Shown here one piece after another: positions 35,219 to 46,802 of a stretch of 64,000 nt of DNA. The position numbers and the translations under genes are program-made. Under the pieces are notes generated by a model. It saw only the letters and a program-made list of their open reading frames with translations. It was not told the DNA's origin and made no database searches. The DNA is from Topomyia yanbarensis (lineage: Eukaryota > Arthropoda > Insecta > Diptera > Culicidae): the NCBI RefSeq assembly GCF_030247195.1, contig NC_080672.1, positions 161,090,839-161,154,838 of the forward strand, read 5' to 3'. The first letter of the stretch is position 1. Every line of letters starts with the position of its first letter.

Positions 35219-36397
35219 TTTTGCCTTTCTCATATAAAGAAAGGCTATGCAATCACTGTAAAAATCGACTTTTTAACAGAGGCCCGGAGGGCCGAGTGCC
35301 ATACACCATTCGATTCAGTTCGTCGAGATCGGCAAATGTCTGTGTGTGTGTATGTATGTGTGTGTATGTGTGTGTGTCATTTAAACTCACACAATTTTCT
35401 CAGAGATGGCTGAACCGATTTTCGCAAACTTAGTTTCATCTGAAAGGTATAACGCTCCCATAAGCTGCTATTGAATTTTTAGTTGATCCGACTTCCGGTT
35501 CCGGAGTTACGGGTTGAAGAGTGCGGTCACACAGCAAATTCCCATATAAACTGGTACCACCATGATGTTCAAATGATGTAAAACATATTAAATTGATGTA
35601 ACATTACTCTAGTTTGCGGTTCTGGATCACTAATGATCAATCAAAGCAGCTTTGACCACATTGGCCACCTATGACGGTTCATGACGCCCCCAGGGAACCC
35701 GCCAAGTTCCTAAGCTAATATCACACCCATTCCCAAACGAATTCTCTACCGATTTTTACAAACTTGATTTCAAATGAAAGATATAGTAATACCATTGACT
35801 GCAGCTGAATTTCATTCGGTTCTGACTTTTGCTTCCGGAGTTACAGGGGTGTTAGTAAGTATACACTGGAATTTCCCATATAAATCGGTACAATCGTAAT
35901 ACCTCAGATTCTAAAAACTATTGAAATGGTCACCAAATTACTTCTAATCGAGATCACTGATCGCCAATCGAACATTCTTTGAATATATTGTCCACTATCG
36001 ACGATTCCGGAAGTCTGGAATTCCTGGCATATTCCACAATTAAAGTCATATCGGTTCTTCGGTGATGACTGAATCGATTTTCTCAAACCAAGTCTCAAAT
36101 GGATGGCAAAATATGCAGTTGAGTATTGCGTCGCCGCCCCTCCCCCCCACGTGTCTTGCCCTTACACCTCCCTCCTTCATCACTCCCCTCCCCTTGGACC
36201 ACCCTCAGGCCCGCATTTCCTTCATCCACCCCGTATACCGAAATAAGAGGAAGGTTTTCTGACGCATCCTCCACTCCCACTTTACTAACCCCTCATTCCC
36301 TCCACTTTCAAACCCATTCCACCAACATTTCAAAATATAATCACATGAAGATAGCATTGGACTCATGCTGATTAAGCTAATTAAATATTATTCTTTT
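35219..36397 (+). repeat. family A dispersed repeat, copy without tail
   Basis: Head hairpin in extended form (CCTTTCTCATATAAAGAAAGG), GGCCCGGAGGGCC, a TG/TATG tract (35340-35380) and several modules. It runs directly into the next copy's head at 36398 with no tail, i.e. a head-to-tail pair. A C-rich stretch lies at 36130-36240. Confidence 0.8.
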
Positions 36398-37341
36398 GCT
36401 TTTCTCATATAGAAAGGTTATGCAATTGGTCCAAAAACCGACTTTCTAACCGAGGCCCGGAGGGCCGAGTCTCATATAAGATTCGACTCAGTTCGCCGAG
36501 ATCGCAAAATATCTGTGTGTATGTATGTATGTATGTGTGTATGTATGTATGTATGTGTGTGTATGTGCGGATTTGTTAACAAAATGTCCACATCGGTTTC
36601 TCGGAGATGGCTGAACCGATTTTTACAAACTAAGATTAAAATGAAAGGTATAATATTCCCATAGGTTGCTATTGAATTTCATGTTCAACCGACATCTTGC
36701 TCCGGATTACGAGTTGAAGAGTATGGTTACAAAACAAAATTTGTTGATTTGTCCACATTGATTTTAAATGAAAGGTCCATCAGCTGCTGTTGAATTTTGT
36801 GTGGATCCGAGTTCTGGTTCCTGAATTACAGGGTGATACGTACGATCACGCAGCAAATCCCGATTCTAACGAATTCTGCGATGAATGTAAAAAGGTGATT
36901 TTTTTTCCAAAATGTAAACACAACTGTTGAATTTGTAGATCTAGGTCACCAAAGTCTGTTTGGCCACACTGACCACCATCGACGGATCCGGAAGCATCCA
37001 AATTCAGAATAACGGTTGTATTGGTTTCTCGAAAATGGCTAGACCGATTTGATCAACTTAGTCTCAAATGAAAGGTGTTGCGTCTCCGGAAACTGATATT
37101 AAATTCCATCTCCATCCGACTTCCGGCTCCGGAGTTATGGGTTGTGGAGTGTGATCACATAGAAAACTCCGATTCAAACCGATACCTCGATGAATGCAAA
37201 GAGGTGCTCTTATATATACTTACCAAGTGTAATAAGAATGAAAGACATTTCCATAATGTTATATTGTACGAATCAGCTATTAAATCATAGTTTGGAGAAA
37301 TGAGAAAGGCACAATTGCACCTCTAGGTGGATTAAAACAGG
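36398..37341 (+). repeat. family A dispersed repeat, copy with tail
   Basis: Head at 36398 (CTTTTCTCATATAGAAAGG), GGCCCGGAGGGCC, a long TATG tract (36515-36565), three modules, and the tail ATGAGAAAGGCACAATTGCACC with AGGTGGATTAAAACAGG ending at 37341. With the preceding copy it is a two-unit version of the large array at 57.8-64 kb. Confidence 0.8.
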
Positions 37342-37399
37342 TTTTTAGTTATCGTGTTCGCCAAGTTGAAAAAAAATGAAAAGACTGTTTCGAGAAAAA

Positions 37400-38400
37400 C
37401 GCTATTAAAGGGTGTCCCACATCAAATAGTATCACGGAGAAAACTGTGTAGAAAATGACCCATTGGTTATCTTCTCTTGAAAATTTGGGTAGAAGTAGAA
37501 GGGTAGTTTGGTGTGTATTGTTTACCCTGTATTTTTATCGCTGTCAGTTTTTCGATAATTGTTGCCGATAGATTGAAATCTGCATGTGTTAGAGCAAATA
37601 CGCACGTGGAATGCACGGCTGTTTAAAACAAAAGAAGTTCAGCGTGGCCACCGAGATTTTGGGAGACCTTTCTAGAGGTTCAATACTAACAATTAAACGG
37701 ATAAAAAAGTCGATTATTTTTGCCCTCTACACCAGACGCCCCCATTAAAAGTCCACCTACGCTGTACTCTTTTGGACGCTGGTCATATGGTGCGTTCTGA
37801 TGAAATCGGGCCAACGGCAACGTAGTCCAGAGCATGCTTTTGAAGATTGTGAGAGAATTTCCGAACTTTGTTCTCGGGTTAGTATCTAGGCATGAATAAT
37901 AATTCGTTCCCTGAATACTTCTTTCCACCCAGCAATCAATCATTCCACACTCCGCTACGTCGACGTGACGCCTGTTATAAGGTTGTTCGCAACCTCCGTT
38001 GTAGTTGCACGTCAGTAACCAACCAATTCATCCGTTGCAAGCCCAAATACACTATCGAAGCAGCTACATATATCATGCATACATCATTTCGCCTGCGGTA
38101 TTAAATCCGATATAGACGATTATCTATTCGAATTTACGGGAGATTTTAACGACATAGTTAGAGCTACAGAGACCTATCTGAGTGACCGCATTAAATCGCC
38201 TCAATTGCTTAGAGTCGGATGAAAAGACTTTGGATGTGATCATGGTCTCAGATGAGCACGAAAAAGATAAATGGGGGAATGTTTATTGGTGTTTGCCGAC
38301 ATTTCAAGTCCCGTTAAATCGACGACTGGATGTTAGACATTCGTTCATAACATCACGGCGATGTGACGTGTTCTCTTTCCCTGAATCTTTGTGACTATAA
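37400..38400. other. possible decayed DNA-transposon sequence, uncertain
   Basis: After 37400 comes AAAGGGTGTCCCACATCAAA, which has the look of a Tc1/mariner-type end. The following 500 bases have scattered coding-like phrases in several frames, with no intact domain. The remainder to 38400 is unclassified. No gene is claimed. Confidence 0.25.
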
Positions 38401-38673
38401 TATATGCAATATTTTAGTGTACGTACTAAGATTGTCTGGTGCTTAAATTGTGCTCGCTTCGTCATATAAATCCGCTTGCTTAAGCCCAACAATACAAATA
38501 TCTTAATATAAACTAGGATGGGAAACCTGATTCCTTACCAAATTAATCAAAGCAATGCTGCCTGTTTATTTTTGTTTGTGAAATATGTAATAAAACCTAA
38601 TAGTCCGACTCCGTTAAACTAGCGTATTGAGCCGACTCAAATTTAGTCAAATTTAGTCACAATAGATATGATA

Positions 38674-38923
38674 TGGTCGGTGTTAAGTCAGACTGGACTA
38701 AGCGACAAAATATTAACTTCGAGAAAAACGAGTTTAAAGTTTTAATCGTAGCATCCTTTACATTATGATTGGAAATTAATTTTTGCCATAATTCTTGTTT
38801 ATTGTTACGTATTTCAAATCTGTCAAAAGTCGAATGTAGCTGACGATATTCTTTATCCAGTGTAATTATTATCTCATTTTTTGATGTTTTGCGACTTAGT
38901 CCGGTCTGACTTAACACCGACCA
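38674..38923. mobile_element. 250-bp MITE with TGGTCGGTGTTAAGTCAGAC ends, TA target
   Basis: Inverted ends of about 35 bp (TGGTCGGTGTTAAGTCAGAC, then GGACTAAG with small differences) are flanked by TA at 38672-38673 and 38924-38925. This fits a Tc1/mariner-type non-autonomous element. The minus-strand frame through it is incidental. Confidence 0.75.
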
Positions 38924-39073
38924 TATGAAATAAAAATTTTCTTGGTCAATTATTTCAGCCACAATTTTAAAAATAAACTGTCGTGATTTTTCGACAACCC
39001 CATATGTAAATTATCATTAAAATAGCTCAATGTGATAAATATTTAACATTAGAGTTATGGAAATGTTGAAGAT

Positions 39074-39139
39074 TTTCGTGACGTTACAACGCAATGAGAT
39101 ACCGCTTTTCTGAGAAAGGAGCGTTGTAACGTCACGAAA
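39074..39139. mobile_element. 66-bp mini-palindrome, CGTGACGTTACAACG family
   Basis: Two perfect 19-bp inverted repeats (TTTCGTGACGTTACAACGC and its mirror) are separated by 28 bp. The word is the same as the left end of the element at 3445 and the fragment at 34588, so this is probably a near-complete internal deletion derivative. Confidence 0.7.
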
Positions 39140-39686
39140 TGCATGCAATATGCAATATGCAATTAACTGGATAATGAACGCAATTAAAATAGAAAAGAGA
39201 CATATTTTGCGTTAAGTATAAGGTGGTCATCGTATTTTGTCTGATACTGTACGTACATATTCCAGTCCTGTACGGCACAAGCAACTGGTGTTTCTTGTAT
39301 GTTTGGTAGTTTCACAGTTTCTGGAACTTAGTGTAATTTAAATGTTACAGAGAGCATATTAAATCTATTCTTATCAATAGGAGTTTAAATGAAAATTTGA
39401 AGAAGAGGAGAAATACTCTGAACTGTAGGTAATACAATAACGAAGAACTAAGTTAATAGTTGACTACACTTTGATTTTAATCAACAATTACTTTTGATGA
39501 ATATTGAGATAACGTTTTTTAGAAAGTTAATGTTTGTGGGTTCAAAAAAATATATCGATTTTACTTTTTGTAATCTTAATATCAATATGTTTCACAATCT
39601 TCAGATTCTATAATTGATTCTCTTTATCTGCAAAAAATTTTCAATTCACAGTAAAACGACGAAGGTAGTAAAATGTGAGCGGCTTC

Positions 39687-39691
39687 TCAGT
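39687..39691 (+). promoter_or_regulatory. initiator-like TCAGT upstream of the small secreted gene
   Basis: TCAGT matches the insect initiator core and sits 26 bases before the preferred ATG at 39713. No TATA box occurs about 30 bases upstream, so support is modest. Confidence 0.3.
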
Positions 39692-39712
39692 CTACTATCA
39701 ACCGCAGACAGA

Positions 39713-40003
39713 ATGGGTTATGGACGATTAATTCAGCCAACTGTTGTAATTCTAATCCTCGCTGTGCTAAGTTATCAGTTTCCGATTAAGGTAACAAGTC
39801 AAGATATAGAGCCTGGAGATAAGCCACATATTCAACACATTCATAGCCTGCTGCTGTTCTTGGTGTGCCCTGAGGATCAACATTGGAATCACGCAATGCA
39901 AAAATGTATAATCGTACCGACGGCACCAACACCAACTCCGATACCAACTACAGTTCCAACTGCACCGACAATCATGTCTACCACGACAGCAATCGAAAAC
40001 TAA
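39713..40003 (+). CDS. small secreted protein with half CBM14-like motif
   Basis: Predicted 96 residues. The ATG at 39713 is chosen because a strong signal peptide follows (hydrophobic VVILILAVLSY, residues 11-21); an upstream in-frame start at 39614 would bury it. Residues 52-65 read CPEDQHWNHAMQKC, the C-terminal half of a peritrophin-A/CBM14 domain (compare CPPGLHWSINANRCEW in the gene at 4074). The tail is Pro/Thr-rich (residues 68-92), like the linkers of that gene. An arthropod initiator-like TCAGT lies at 39687, 26 bases before the ATG; no TATA box is seen. It may be a short relative or a fragment of a chitin-binding mucin, or the first exon of something larger. No function beyond secretion is certain. 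Confidence 0.5.
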   Translation: MGYGRLIQPTVVILILAVLSYQFPIKVTSQDIEPGDKPHIQHIHSLLLFLVCPEDQHWNHAMQKCIIVPTAPTPTPIPTTVPTAPTIMSTTTAIEN

Positions 40004-40414
40004 CTTCATAACTAATAAGCAAATGCTTTACAAAACATTTTCATTGCGTTTAATGAATATACAGTTTGTCAAAAAGTGTATCCACCCACATCGCAAAATC
40101 AGTACAAATAAATATTTGTAAATATTCTTGACAAAATCGTTCAAAGGTACGTTTTTATTTGCAGATTATATTGGTTGCGCAATATATCTTCAAATTTATT
40201 ACGAAAATAGTTGTGTTTTTCTTTTTGCGAGACTCTATACTGTTGAAAATAGTAGTAGGTGAATCATCACATAAAACAAAAAATATCATACTTAATTAGT
40301 TTAAGAAGAAACAAACCATCTCGCGAGAAAAATATGAAGAAAGCTTAAAGTAATGATTTCATTACATCAAAATTTTAATATTTTTATAGTAATTTTTTAA
40401 ATGAAAAAATAAGC
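40004..40414. other. 3' flank of the small secreted gene
   Basis: AT-rich; no canonical AATAAA within 50 bases of the stop. AATAAA appears on the plus strand at about 40108. No other feature is visible. Confidence 0.35.
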
Positions 40415-41490
40415 ATTTGTAATTGCTCCAAAAACCGACTTTCCAGCCAAGGCCCGCAGGGCCGAGTGTCATATACTATTCAACTTAGTTCGTCGAGATC
40501 GGAAAATGTCTGTGTGTGTATATATGTGTGTGAATGTGTTAACAAAATGTCCACATCGGTTTCTCGGAGATGGCTGAACCAATTTTCACAAACTTTAACG
40601 CAAATGAAAGGTACAACGTTACCATCGGCTGCTATTGAATTTCATTTTGATCCGAAATCTGGGTCCTGAGATACGAGTTGAAGAGTACGGTTACATAGAA
40701 AATCTTGTTATAATTTGTCCACATCGGTTTCTTGGAATTTTCTGAACCGATTATCACAATCTTAGTTTTAAATAAAAGGTACAACGTTGCCATTGGCTGC
40801 TATTGAATTTTGTGTGGGTTCGACTTCTAGTTCCTGAATTACAGAATGATGAGTACGATCACGCAGAAAATCCCGATTTCAACGGATACTGCATGTATAA
40901 AGGTGATTTTTTTTTTCAAAAATGTGACCACAACTGCGTCGATTTGTATTTCTAGGTCACTAACAGTCATTCAAAGTCTCTTTGGCCACATTGGCCGCCA
41001 TCGACGGATACGGAAGCCGAGGCGGAAGTATCCACACATATAATAATAATTACATCGGTTTTTCGGAGATGGCTAGACCGATTGGACCAAACCTAAATGA
41101 AAGCTCTTACGACCCCGTAGACTTGTATTAAATTTCATTCTGATCCGACTTACGGTTCCGGTGTTACGGGTCGTGGCATGTGGTCACATAGAAAAGTCCG
41201 ATTCAAACGGATACCGCGATGAATGCAAAAAGGTAAACATTTCGGTAAACTTACATTTGCAGTTCTAGGTCACTGGCGGTCAACCGAAGTCTCGTCGACC
41301 ACATTGACCATCATATACAGTCCCAGAAGTGCCCCAGCAAAGTTGCCACATATCAAAATTAAACAAAACTCATATCAGTTTATCGGGGATGGTTGGGACG
41401 AGCTTAGTCCCAAATGAAAGGTATATAATCGCCATAGATATCTATAAAATTTCATACGAATCGGTTATATGCAATGATGTACCGCTGGGA
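40415..41490 (+). repeat. family A dispersed repeat, head hairpin missing
   Basis: Begins with TAATTGCTCCAAAAACCGAC, then GGCCCGCAGGGCC, a TG tract and three to four modules (GATGGCTGAACCAATTTTCA and others). The CCTTTCT hairpin and the tail are absent. Confidence 0.75.
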
Positions 41491-41639
41491 AAAATTCCAT
41501 CTACCCGGGTTTTTATTTTTGGGCTTCACACAGGTTTTTTCCCAAATCATTTTAAATTGAACGAAACATGGGTTTTTTCGTTTTATCAATTTTATGAGGT
41601 TCATTTAACGTTTTTAAAAATCTAGCTTTTATATTCGAA

Positions 41640-42001
41640 CGACTGAAAATAAAATTCGAAAGGATGCTTTGCAAAACCCATTGAAAATAACTTAGAATGT
41701 AAAAACCGAATATAAAAATCAAGCGTAAAAATCGGATAGGGGTCCTTTAGCATAAGAATCGCATAGCAAGTAAAATTGTATAACGTATCCTTCAAGATTA
41801 AAAAGTCGAATAAAGAAAAGTCCTTTGTAAGAATCGTGTATCTTTTTGAATGCTTTATACTGAAGATTGCTTTTAATCGACCCTTATATCGAAGATTTCC
41901 TGTCCGATTTTTACGCTTGAAGTTTATATCCTATTTTTACATTCTAAAAAAACGGGTTTTACAAAGCATGTTTTGTTTTTGTGATTTTTATTTTCGGTGT
42001 C
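41640..42001. mobile_element. foldback MITE cut by the tandem-duplication edge
   Basis: Inverted arms share GACTGAAAATAAAA/TTTTATTTTCGGTGTC ends and TCAAGCGTAAAAATCGGA with its mirror TCCGATTTTTACGCTTGA. The left edge of the 2179-bp duplication (41827) lies in its spacer, so the right arm alone is repeated at about 44050-44180. Confidence 0.65.
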
Positions 42002-42834
42002 TCATTTAGTCCACTGCCAAATATTCTAGCTAGTTTTATATAATATAGATATTTTTGTATATCGAACAATATCTATAGTTCTATCTATCTCTGACTAGTG
42101 AAAATCAGAATACTAGTGCCAAGCCGCTTTTTTCGTACTTATTTCTAATTTTAGGTGGTGTTCCAACTTTAACGGAATTAGGTAGGTCTATCAAAATATC
42201 TACCTTCACAGTAAGAAACGCAATCGACTTAGATTGGAAAATGTTGAACAGCTAACATATCACTTATTTAACTACAAAATTTTTAAATAAATGATCAGCG
42301 ATTATACAATGATTAAATTGACCAAAACTTATCAGAATTTTCAAATTTAAGCAATATTATAAAATATAACCCCTTAATCAGCATTAGTTCAACAGTGTCT
42401 TCTTGCAAACTTATTTTGACATGCAATTTGTCCCATTTTTCATCTATTCTACTTCTATCTATTTGGAATAGCTATCCACAATTAGCAAAAAGGTAAGGTG
42501 TAAGAAGTGAAAGAAATCAATATGTACTCTACTAAAAGGTCTTACTGTTGGTATCCATTTAGTTTTAGAAATAACTCTCATACAAGCATCACAACGGGTT
42601 ACAAATTTTTCAATATCTGTATTAATTCCCGATGATTGATGGTGTTAGATAGGCGGATAGATTGTAGTCGCAGAAGACGTTTATAATCTTGCTTTGTAGA
42701 ATCTTCGGAATTATTACGTTGTCCTTAAACACTCGTCAATAATTTCTAAATCGTGTTGATTTGAAAACACATCAACAAAGCATTTACCAAGTCATTTCGG
42801 CCAACGCATGAATACAATAATCTTCTGCAGAAAT

Positions 42835-43985
42835 TCATCGTTCTTTGCCACAGAAGCAATTGATACTTCTAATCATTTCCGCGTTTAACTCTTTTGGAGC
42901 TTCTTGATCTAAAGGAAATCGAGAACAAAAATCCTCGTTTCTCATTTCTGTAGAAGGACTATATTGTATGTCGGATTCATAGATTGATAGTTCCAAAGGC
43001 AGGTTTGGCGCAGCGACTAGCAACCGCGTAAGGGGTAAACTCAGCCACCCCCAAGCAAGGCAGAAGAGCGAGTGAATAGGCGCATATATGGACTGCCTCA
43101 TGCCAAGATGGGAGCGTAGTATGTTGGGCTATTGATACCTCGTGGTGTGGCAGAGTAGTGAAGGGTGAGCATCCAAGTCAGCCTCACATGGTATGTTAGA
43201 GGTGAGCACAAAAGTAAGCCTCACAAGGTACGAAAAAGGTGAGCACACAAGTAAGCCTCGCATGGCGTGATAGAGGTGAGCACAAAAGTAAGCCTCACAT
43301 GGAGTGTTAGAGAGTGAATCAGGGTGTGACAGAGCGAGCACCCAAGTAAGCCTCATACAGGATGTATGAACGCGCGAGCGAGAGTGAGTGAGTACATCAA
43401 GTACAGCTATCCCCCCAGAAGTAATACCGAGAGGTAGTCCCTGGGGAGAACAATGGCGGAACCCTATGGAGATTAGTCGGTATTAACTTGTCATGGTGGA
43501 GCCCGACACTCCAGTACACATATTGTTAATAGTATCGTGTGGAAGCTTGGCATTTACTAATGCACGTGTACTGGGTCAGTGCGTAAATTGCATTCTCCAT
43601 TGTAAAAAGTACACACCAAAGCTTCTAGATGGAGAATAGGGTAAGATTTTTGTGCGTTGTTTAACGAAAATGATATAAAACATATAGCTTTTTCTACTCC
43701 ATCTACAATCTGAGCAATTAATCCACCCAGGGCATATCCTGAAGCACCTGTCACAATTACTAAAAACTTTTTCGGGTCATAAAACTCCAGAAAATTCGCA
43801 GCCAATGAAGATTTTTTACTATCTTCGAATGCTTTACTACAGTTATCATCCCAATCAAATTTTACGTTATCTCTCAAAAGATTATGCAAGTGATATAACT
43901 TTAAGGACAAATGGGGATAATTAATTAAACCCAAAAATGATTTGAGTTCTGTCAAATTCTTTGATATTTTAGCATTTATTGACAA
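42835..43985 (-). pseudogene. Ty3/gypsy pol remnant, copy 1
   Basis: Minus-strand frame 43557-43985 encodes the RT end and RNase H start of an LTR retrotransposon (NLTELKSFLGLINY, FDWDDNCSKAFE, VIVTGASGYALGGLIAQIVD, YPILHLEALVCTFY). In RNase H the usual VxTDAS reads VTGAS, so a catalytic Asp is lost. About 45 residues later in the family order, the frame at 42835-42985 resumes (LSIYESDIQYSPSTEM, DFCSRFPL). The 570 bases between are foreign: a possible solo LTR with GAGGCTTACTT repeats. Non-functional. Confidence 0.8.
42990..43550. mobile_element. insert within gypsy pol: possible solo LTR with 36-bp repeats
   Basis: This segment separates RNase H from the following pol sequence. It contains four to five degenerate 36-bp units of the form GGTGAGCACAAAAGTAAGCC plus TCACATGG (43163-43350), then a GC-richer stretch. 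TGTTGGGCTATTGATACC at 43120 looks like an LTR start; termini are not proven. A copy lies at 45169-45729. Confidence 0.5.
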
Positions 43986-44005
43986 TTATACGTTATCCGG
44001 GCAAG

Positions 44006-46184
44006 GTAAGAATCGTGTATCTTTTTGAATGCTTTATACTGAAGATTGCTTTTAATCGACCCTTATATCGAAGATTTCCTGTCCGATTTTTACGCTTGAA
44101 GTTTATATCCTATTTTTACATTCTAAAAAAACGGGTTTTACAAAGCATGTTTTGTTTTTGTGATTTTTATTTTCGGTGTCTCATTTAGTCCACTGCCAAA
44201 TATTCTAGCTAGTTTTATATAATATAGATATTTTTGTATATCGAACAATATCTATAGTTCTATCTATCTCTGAGTAGTGAAAATCAGAATACTAGTGCCA
44301 AGCCGCTTTTTTCGTACTTATTTCTAATTTTAGGTGGTGTTCCAACTTTAACGGAATTAGGTAGGTCTATCAAAATATCTACCTTCACAGTAAGAAACGC
44401 AATCGACTTAGATTGGAAAATGTTGAACAGCTAACATATCACTTATTTAACTACAAAATTTTTAAATAAATGATCAGCGATTATACAATGATTAAATTGA
44501 CCAAAACTTATCAGAATTTTCAAATTTAAGCAATATTATAAAATATAACCCCTTAATCAGCATTAGTTCAACAGTGTCTTCTTGCAAACTTATTTTGACA
44601 TGCAATTTGTCCCATTTTTCATCTATTCTACTTCTATCTATTTGGAATAGCTATCCACAATTAGCAAAAAGGTAAGGTGTAAGAAGTGAAAGAAATCAAT
44701 ATGTACTCTACTAAAAGGTCTTACTGTTGGTATCCATTTAGTTTTAGAAATAACTCTCATACAAGCATCACAACGGGTTACAAATTTTTCAATATCTGTA
44801 TTAATTCCCGATGATTGATGGTGTTAGATAGGCGGATAGATTGTAGTCGCAGAAGACGTTTATAATCTTGCTTTGTAGAATCTTCGGAATTATTACGTTG
44901 TCCTTAAACACTCGTCAATAATTTCTAAATCGTGTTGATTTGAAAACACATCAACAAAGCATTTACCAAGTCATTTCGGCCAACGCATGAATACAATAAT
45001 CTTCTGCAGAAATTCATCGTTCTTTGCCACAGAAGCAATTGATACTTCTAATCATTTCCGCGTTTAACTCTTTTGGAGCTTCTTGATCTAAAGGAAATCG
45101 AGAACAAAAATCCTCGTTTCTCATTTCTGTAGAAGGACTATATTGTATGTCGAATTCATAGATTGATAGTTCCAAAGGCAGGTTTGGCGCAGCGACTAGC
45201 AACCGCGTAAGGGGTAAACTCAGCCACCCCCAAGCAAGGCAGAAGAGCGAGTGAATAGGCGCATATATGGACTGCCTCATGCCAAGATGGGAGCGTAGTA
45301 TGTTGGGCTATTGATACCTCGTGGTGTGGCAGAGTAGTGAAGGGTGAGCATCCAAGTCAGCCTCACATGGTATGTTAGAGGTGAGCACAAAAGTAAGCCT
45401 CACAAGGTACGAAAAAGGTGAGCACACAAGTAAGCCTCGCATGGCGTGATAGAGGTGAGCACAAAAGTAAGCCTCACATGGAGTGTTAGAGAGTGAATCA
45501 GGGTGTGACAGAGCGAGCACCCAAGTAAGCCTCATACAGGATGTATGAACGCGCGAGCGAGAGTGAGTGAGTACATCAAGTACAGCTATCCCCCCAGAAG
45601 TAATACCGAGAGGTAGTCCCTGGGGAGAACAATGGCGGAACCCTATGGAGATTAGTCGGTATTAACTTGTCATGGTGGAGCCCGACACTCCAGTACACAT
45701 ATTGTTAATAGTATCGTGTGGAAGCTTGGCATTTACTAATGCACGTGTACTGGGTCAGTGCGTAAATTGCATTCTCCATTGTAAAAAGTACACACCAAAG
45801 CTTCTAGATGGAGAATAGGGTAAGATTTTTGTGCGTTGTTTAACGAAAATGATATAAAACATATAGCTTTTTCTACTCCATCTACAATCTGAGCAATTAA
45901 TCCACCCAGGGCATATCCTGAAGCACCTGTCACAATTACTAAAAACTTTTTCAGGTCATAAAACTCCAGAAAATTCGCAGCCAATGAAGATTTTTTACTA
46001 TCTTCGAATGCTTTACTACAGTTATCATCCCAATCAAATTTTACGTTATCTCTCAAAAGATTATGCAAGTGATATAACTTTAAGGACAAATGGGGATAAT
46101 TAATTAAACCCAAAAATGATTTGAGTTCTGTCAAATTCTTTGATATTTTAGCATTTATTGACAATTATACGTTATCCGGGCAAG
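44006..46184. repeat. tandem duplication, copy 2 (2179 bp)
   Basis: Head-to-tail with copy 1. The gypsy pol remnant is repeated at 45014-46164 with the same defects, so the duplication happened after the element had decayed. Confidence 0.95.
45014..46164 (-). pseudogene. Ty3/gypsy pol remnant, copy 2
   Basis: Same content as copy 1, 2179 bases away: RNase H fragment at 45736-46164 (one change, YDPKK to YDLKK) and downstream pol piece at 45014-45164 (YESD to YEFD). It carries the same disrupted catalytic position and the same insert. Confidence 0.8.
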
Positions 46185-46493
46185 GTAACAGACCTTTTTC
46201 GCCAATAATGGGTCCAAGATTACAGAAAACTTGCTTTAATCCAGATTTGCTTTAATATTTGCTTTAGATAATCTTTTTAAAACCAAATACCTACCCCTTA
46301 CGTTACGGCTCTATCATGGTTGACATACTTATCTGAGCCATTGTAAAATTATGTATAAGAAAGCTAGAACATAATATGCACAATTAAAATGTGTTTCACT
46401 ACCCTGCATAAACCGACGCTATCAAACAAAATGGCGTTGGTGGATGAAAAGAAACACGGCACTTTTACAAAATTCTATCAAATTGCATATTTT

Positions 46494-46682
46494 TTACGGT
46501 ACGCTTTCGCTGAACACTTCTTTGTCAGTGGTAGAATAAAGCTCGGCTTGCTTTTCGAATAAACCGCCACTAACGTTGAAAAAATTGCTGTCGTCATCAA
46601 AAGGAACAAGTTCGCTGCTTCGTCCGATAAATATGCACTTTCCGGATGACGGCTGGTTTTCGGTGTCGTTGAAATAATCTTT
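46494..46682 (-). CDS. exon-like acidic frame, unrecognised
   Basis: A 62-codon minus-strand frame (beginning KDYFNDTENQPSSGKCIF, ending KEVFSESVP) has the balanced composition of a real hydrophilic protein. It ends at ACC|GTAAAA, a possible donor. A longer competing frame (46478-46795) covers the same DNA in another register and looks less protein-like apart from a hydrophobic stretch. Two donor-like sites upstream (GTTAGTG at 46801-46795, GTGAGTG at 46997-46991) suggest a gene start on this strand. I do not recognise the product. Downstream exons are not found in the window. Confidence 0.3.
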   Translation of the reverse strand, partial: KDYFNDTENQPSSGKCIFIGRSSELVPFDDDSNFFNVSGGLFEKQAELYSTTDKEVFSESVP

Positions 46683-46802
46683 TTAAGGACATTATACATG
46701 CGAGCCACAACATAACTGCTGCGCCACACACACCCCTCTCCCCTGCCTAACCATGTATCTGACATGAGCAAATATAAAAATACGTTTTTCAACACACTAA
46801 CC

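Larger units (their letters stand above)
41827..44005. repeat. tandem duplication, copy 1 (2179 bp)
   Basis: Copy 1 and copy 2 (44006-46184) are nearly identical and exactly adjacent. The few differences seen include CTGACTAGTG/CTGAGTAGTG, TCGGATTCAT/TCGAATTCAT and TTTCGGGTC/TTTCAGGTC. 42000-42835 of the unit holds no gene. Confidence 0.95.

Noticed and set aside
37686..38104. Mariner-like transposase gene
   Set aside because: Only an end-like phrase and scattered coding-like words are visible; no catalytic motif or continuous frame could be found.
39786..39875. Short intron inside the small secreted gene (donor GTAACA, acceptors CATAG or CTGAG)
   Set aside because: The first acceptor shifts frame to an early stop; the second removes the cysteine of the CPEDQHW motif. 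The unspliced frame is the best fit.
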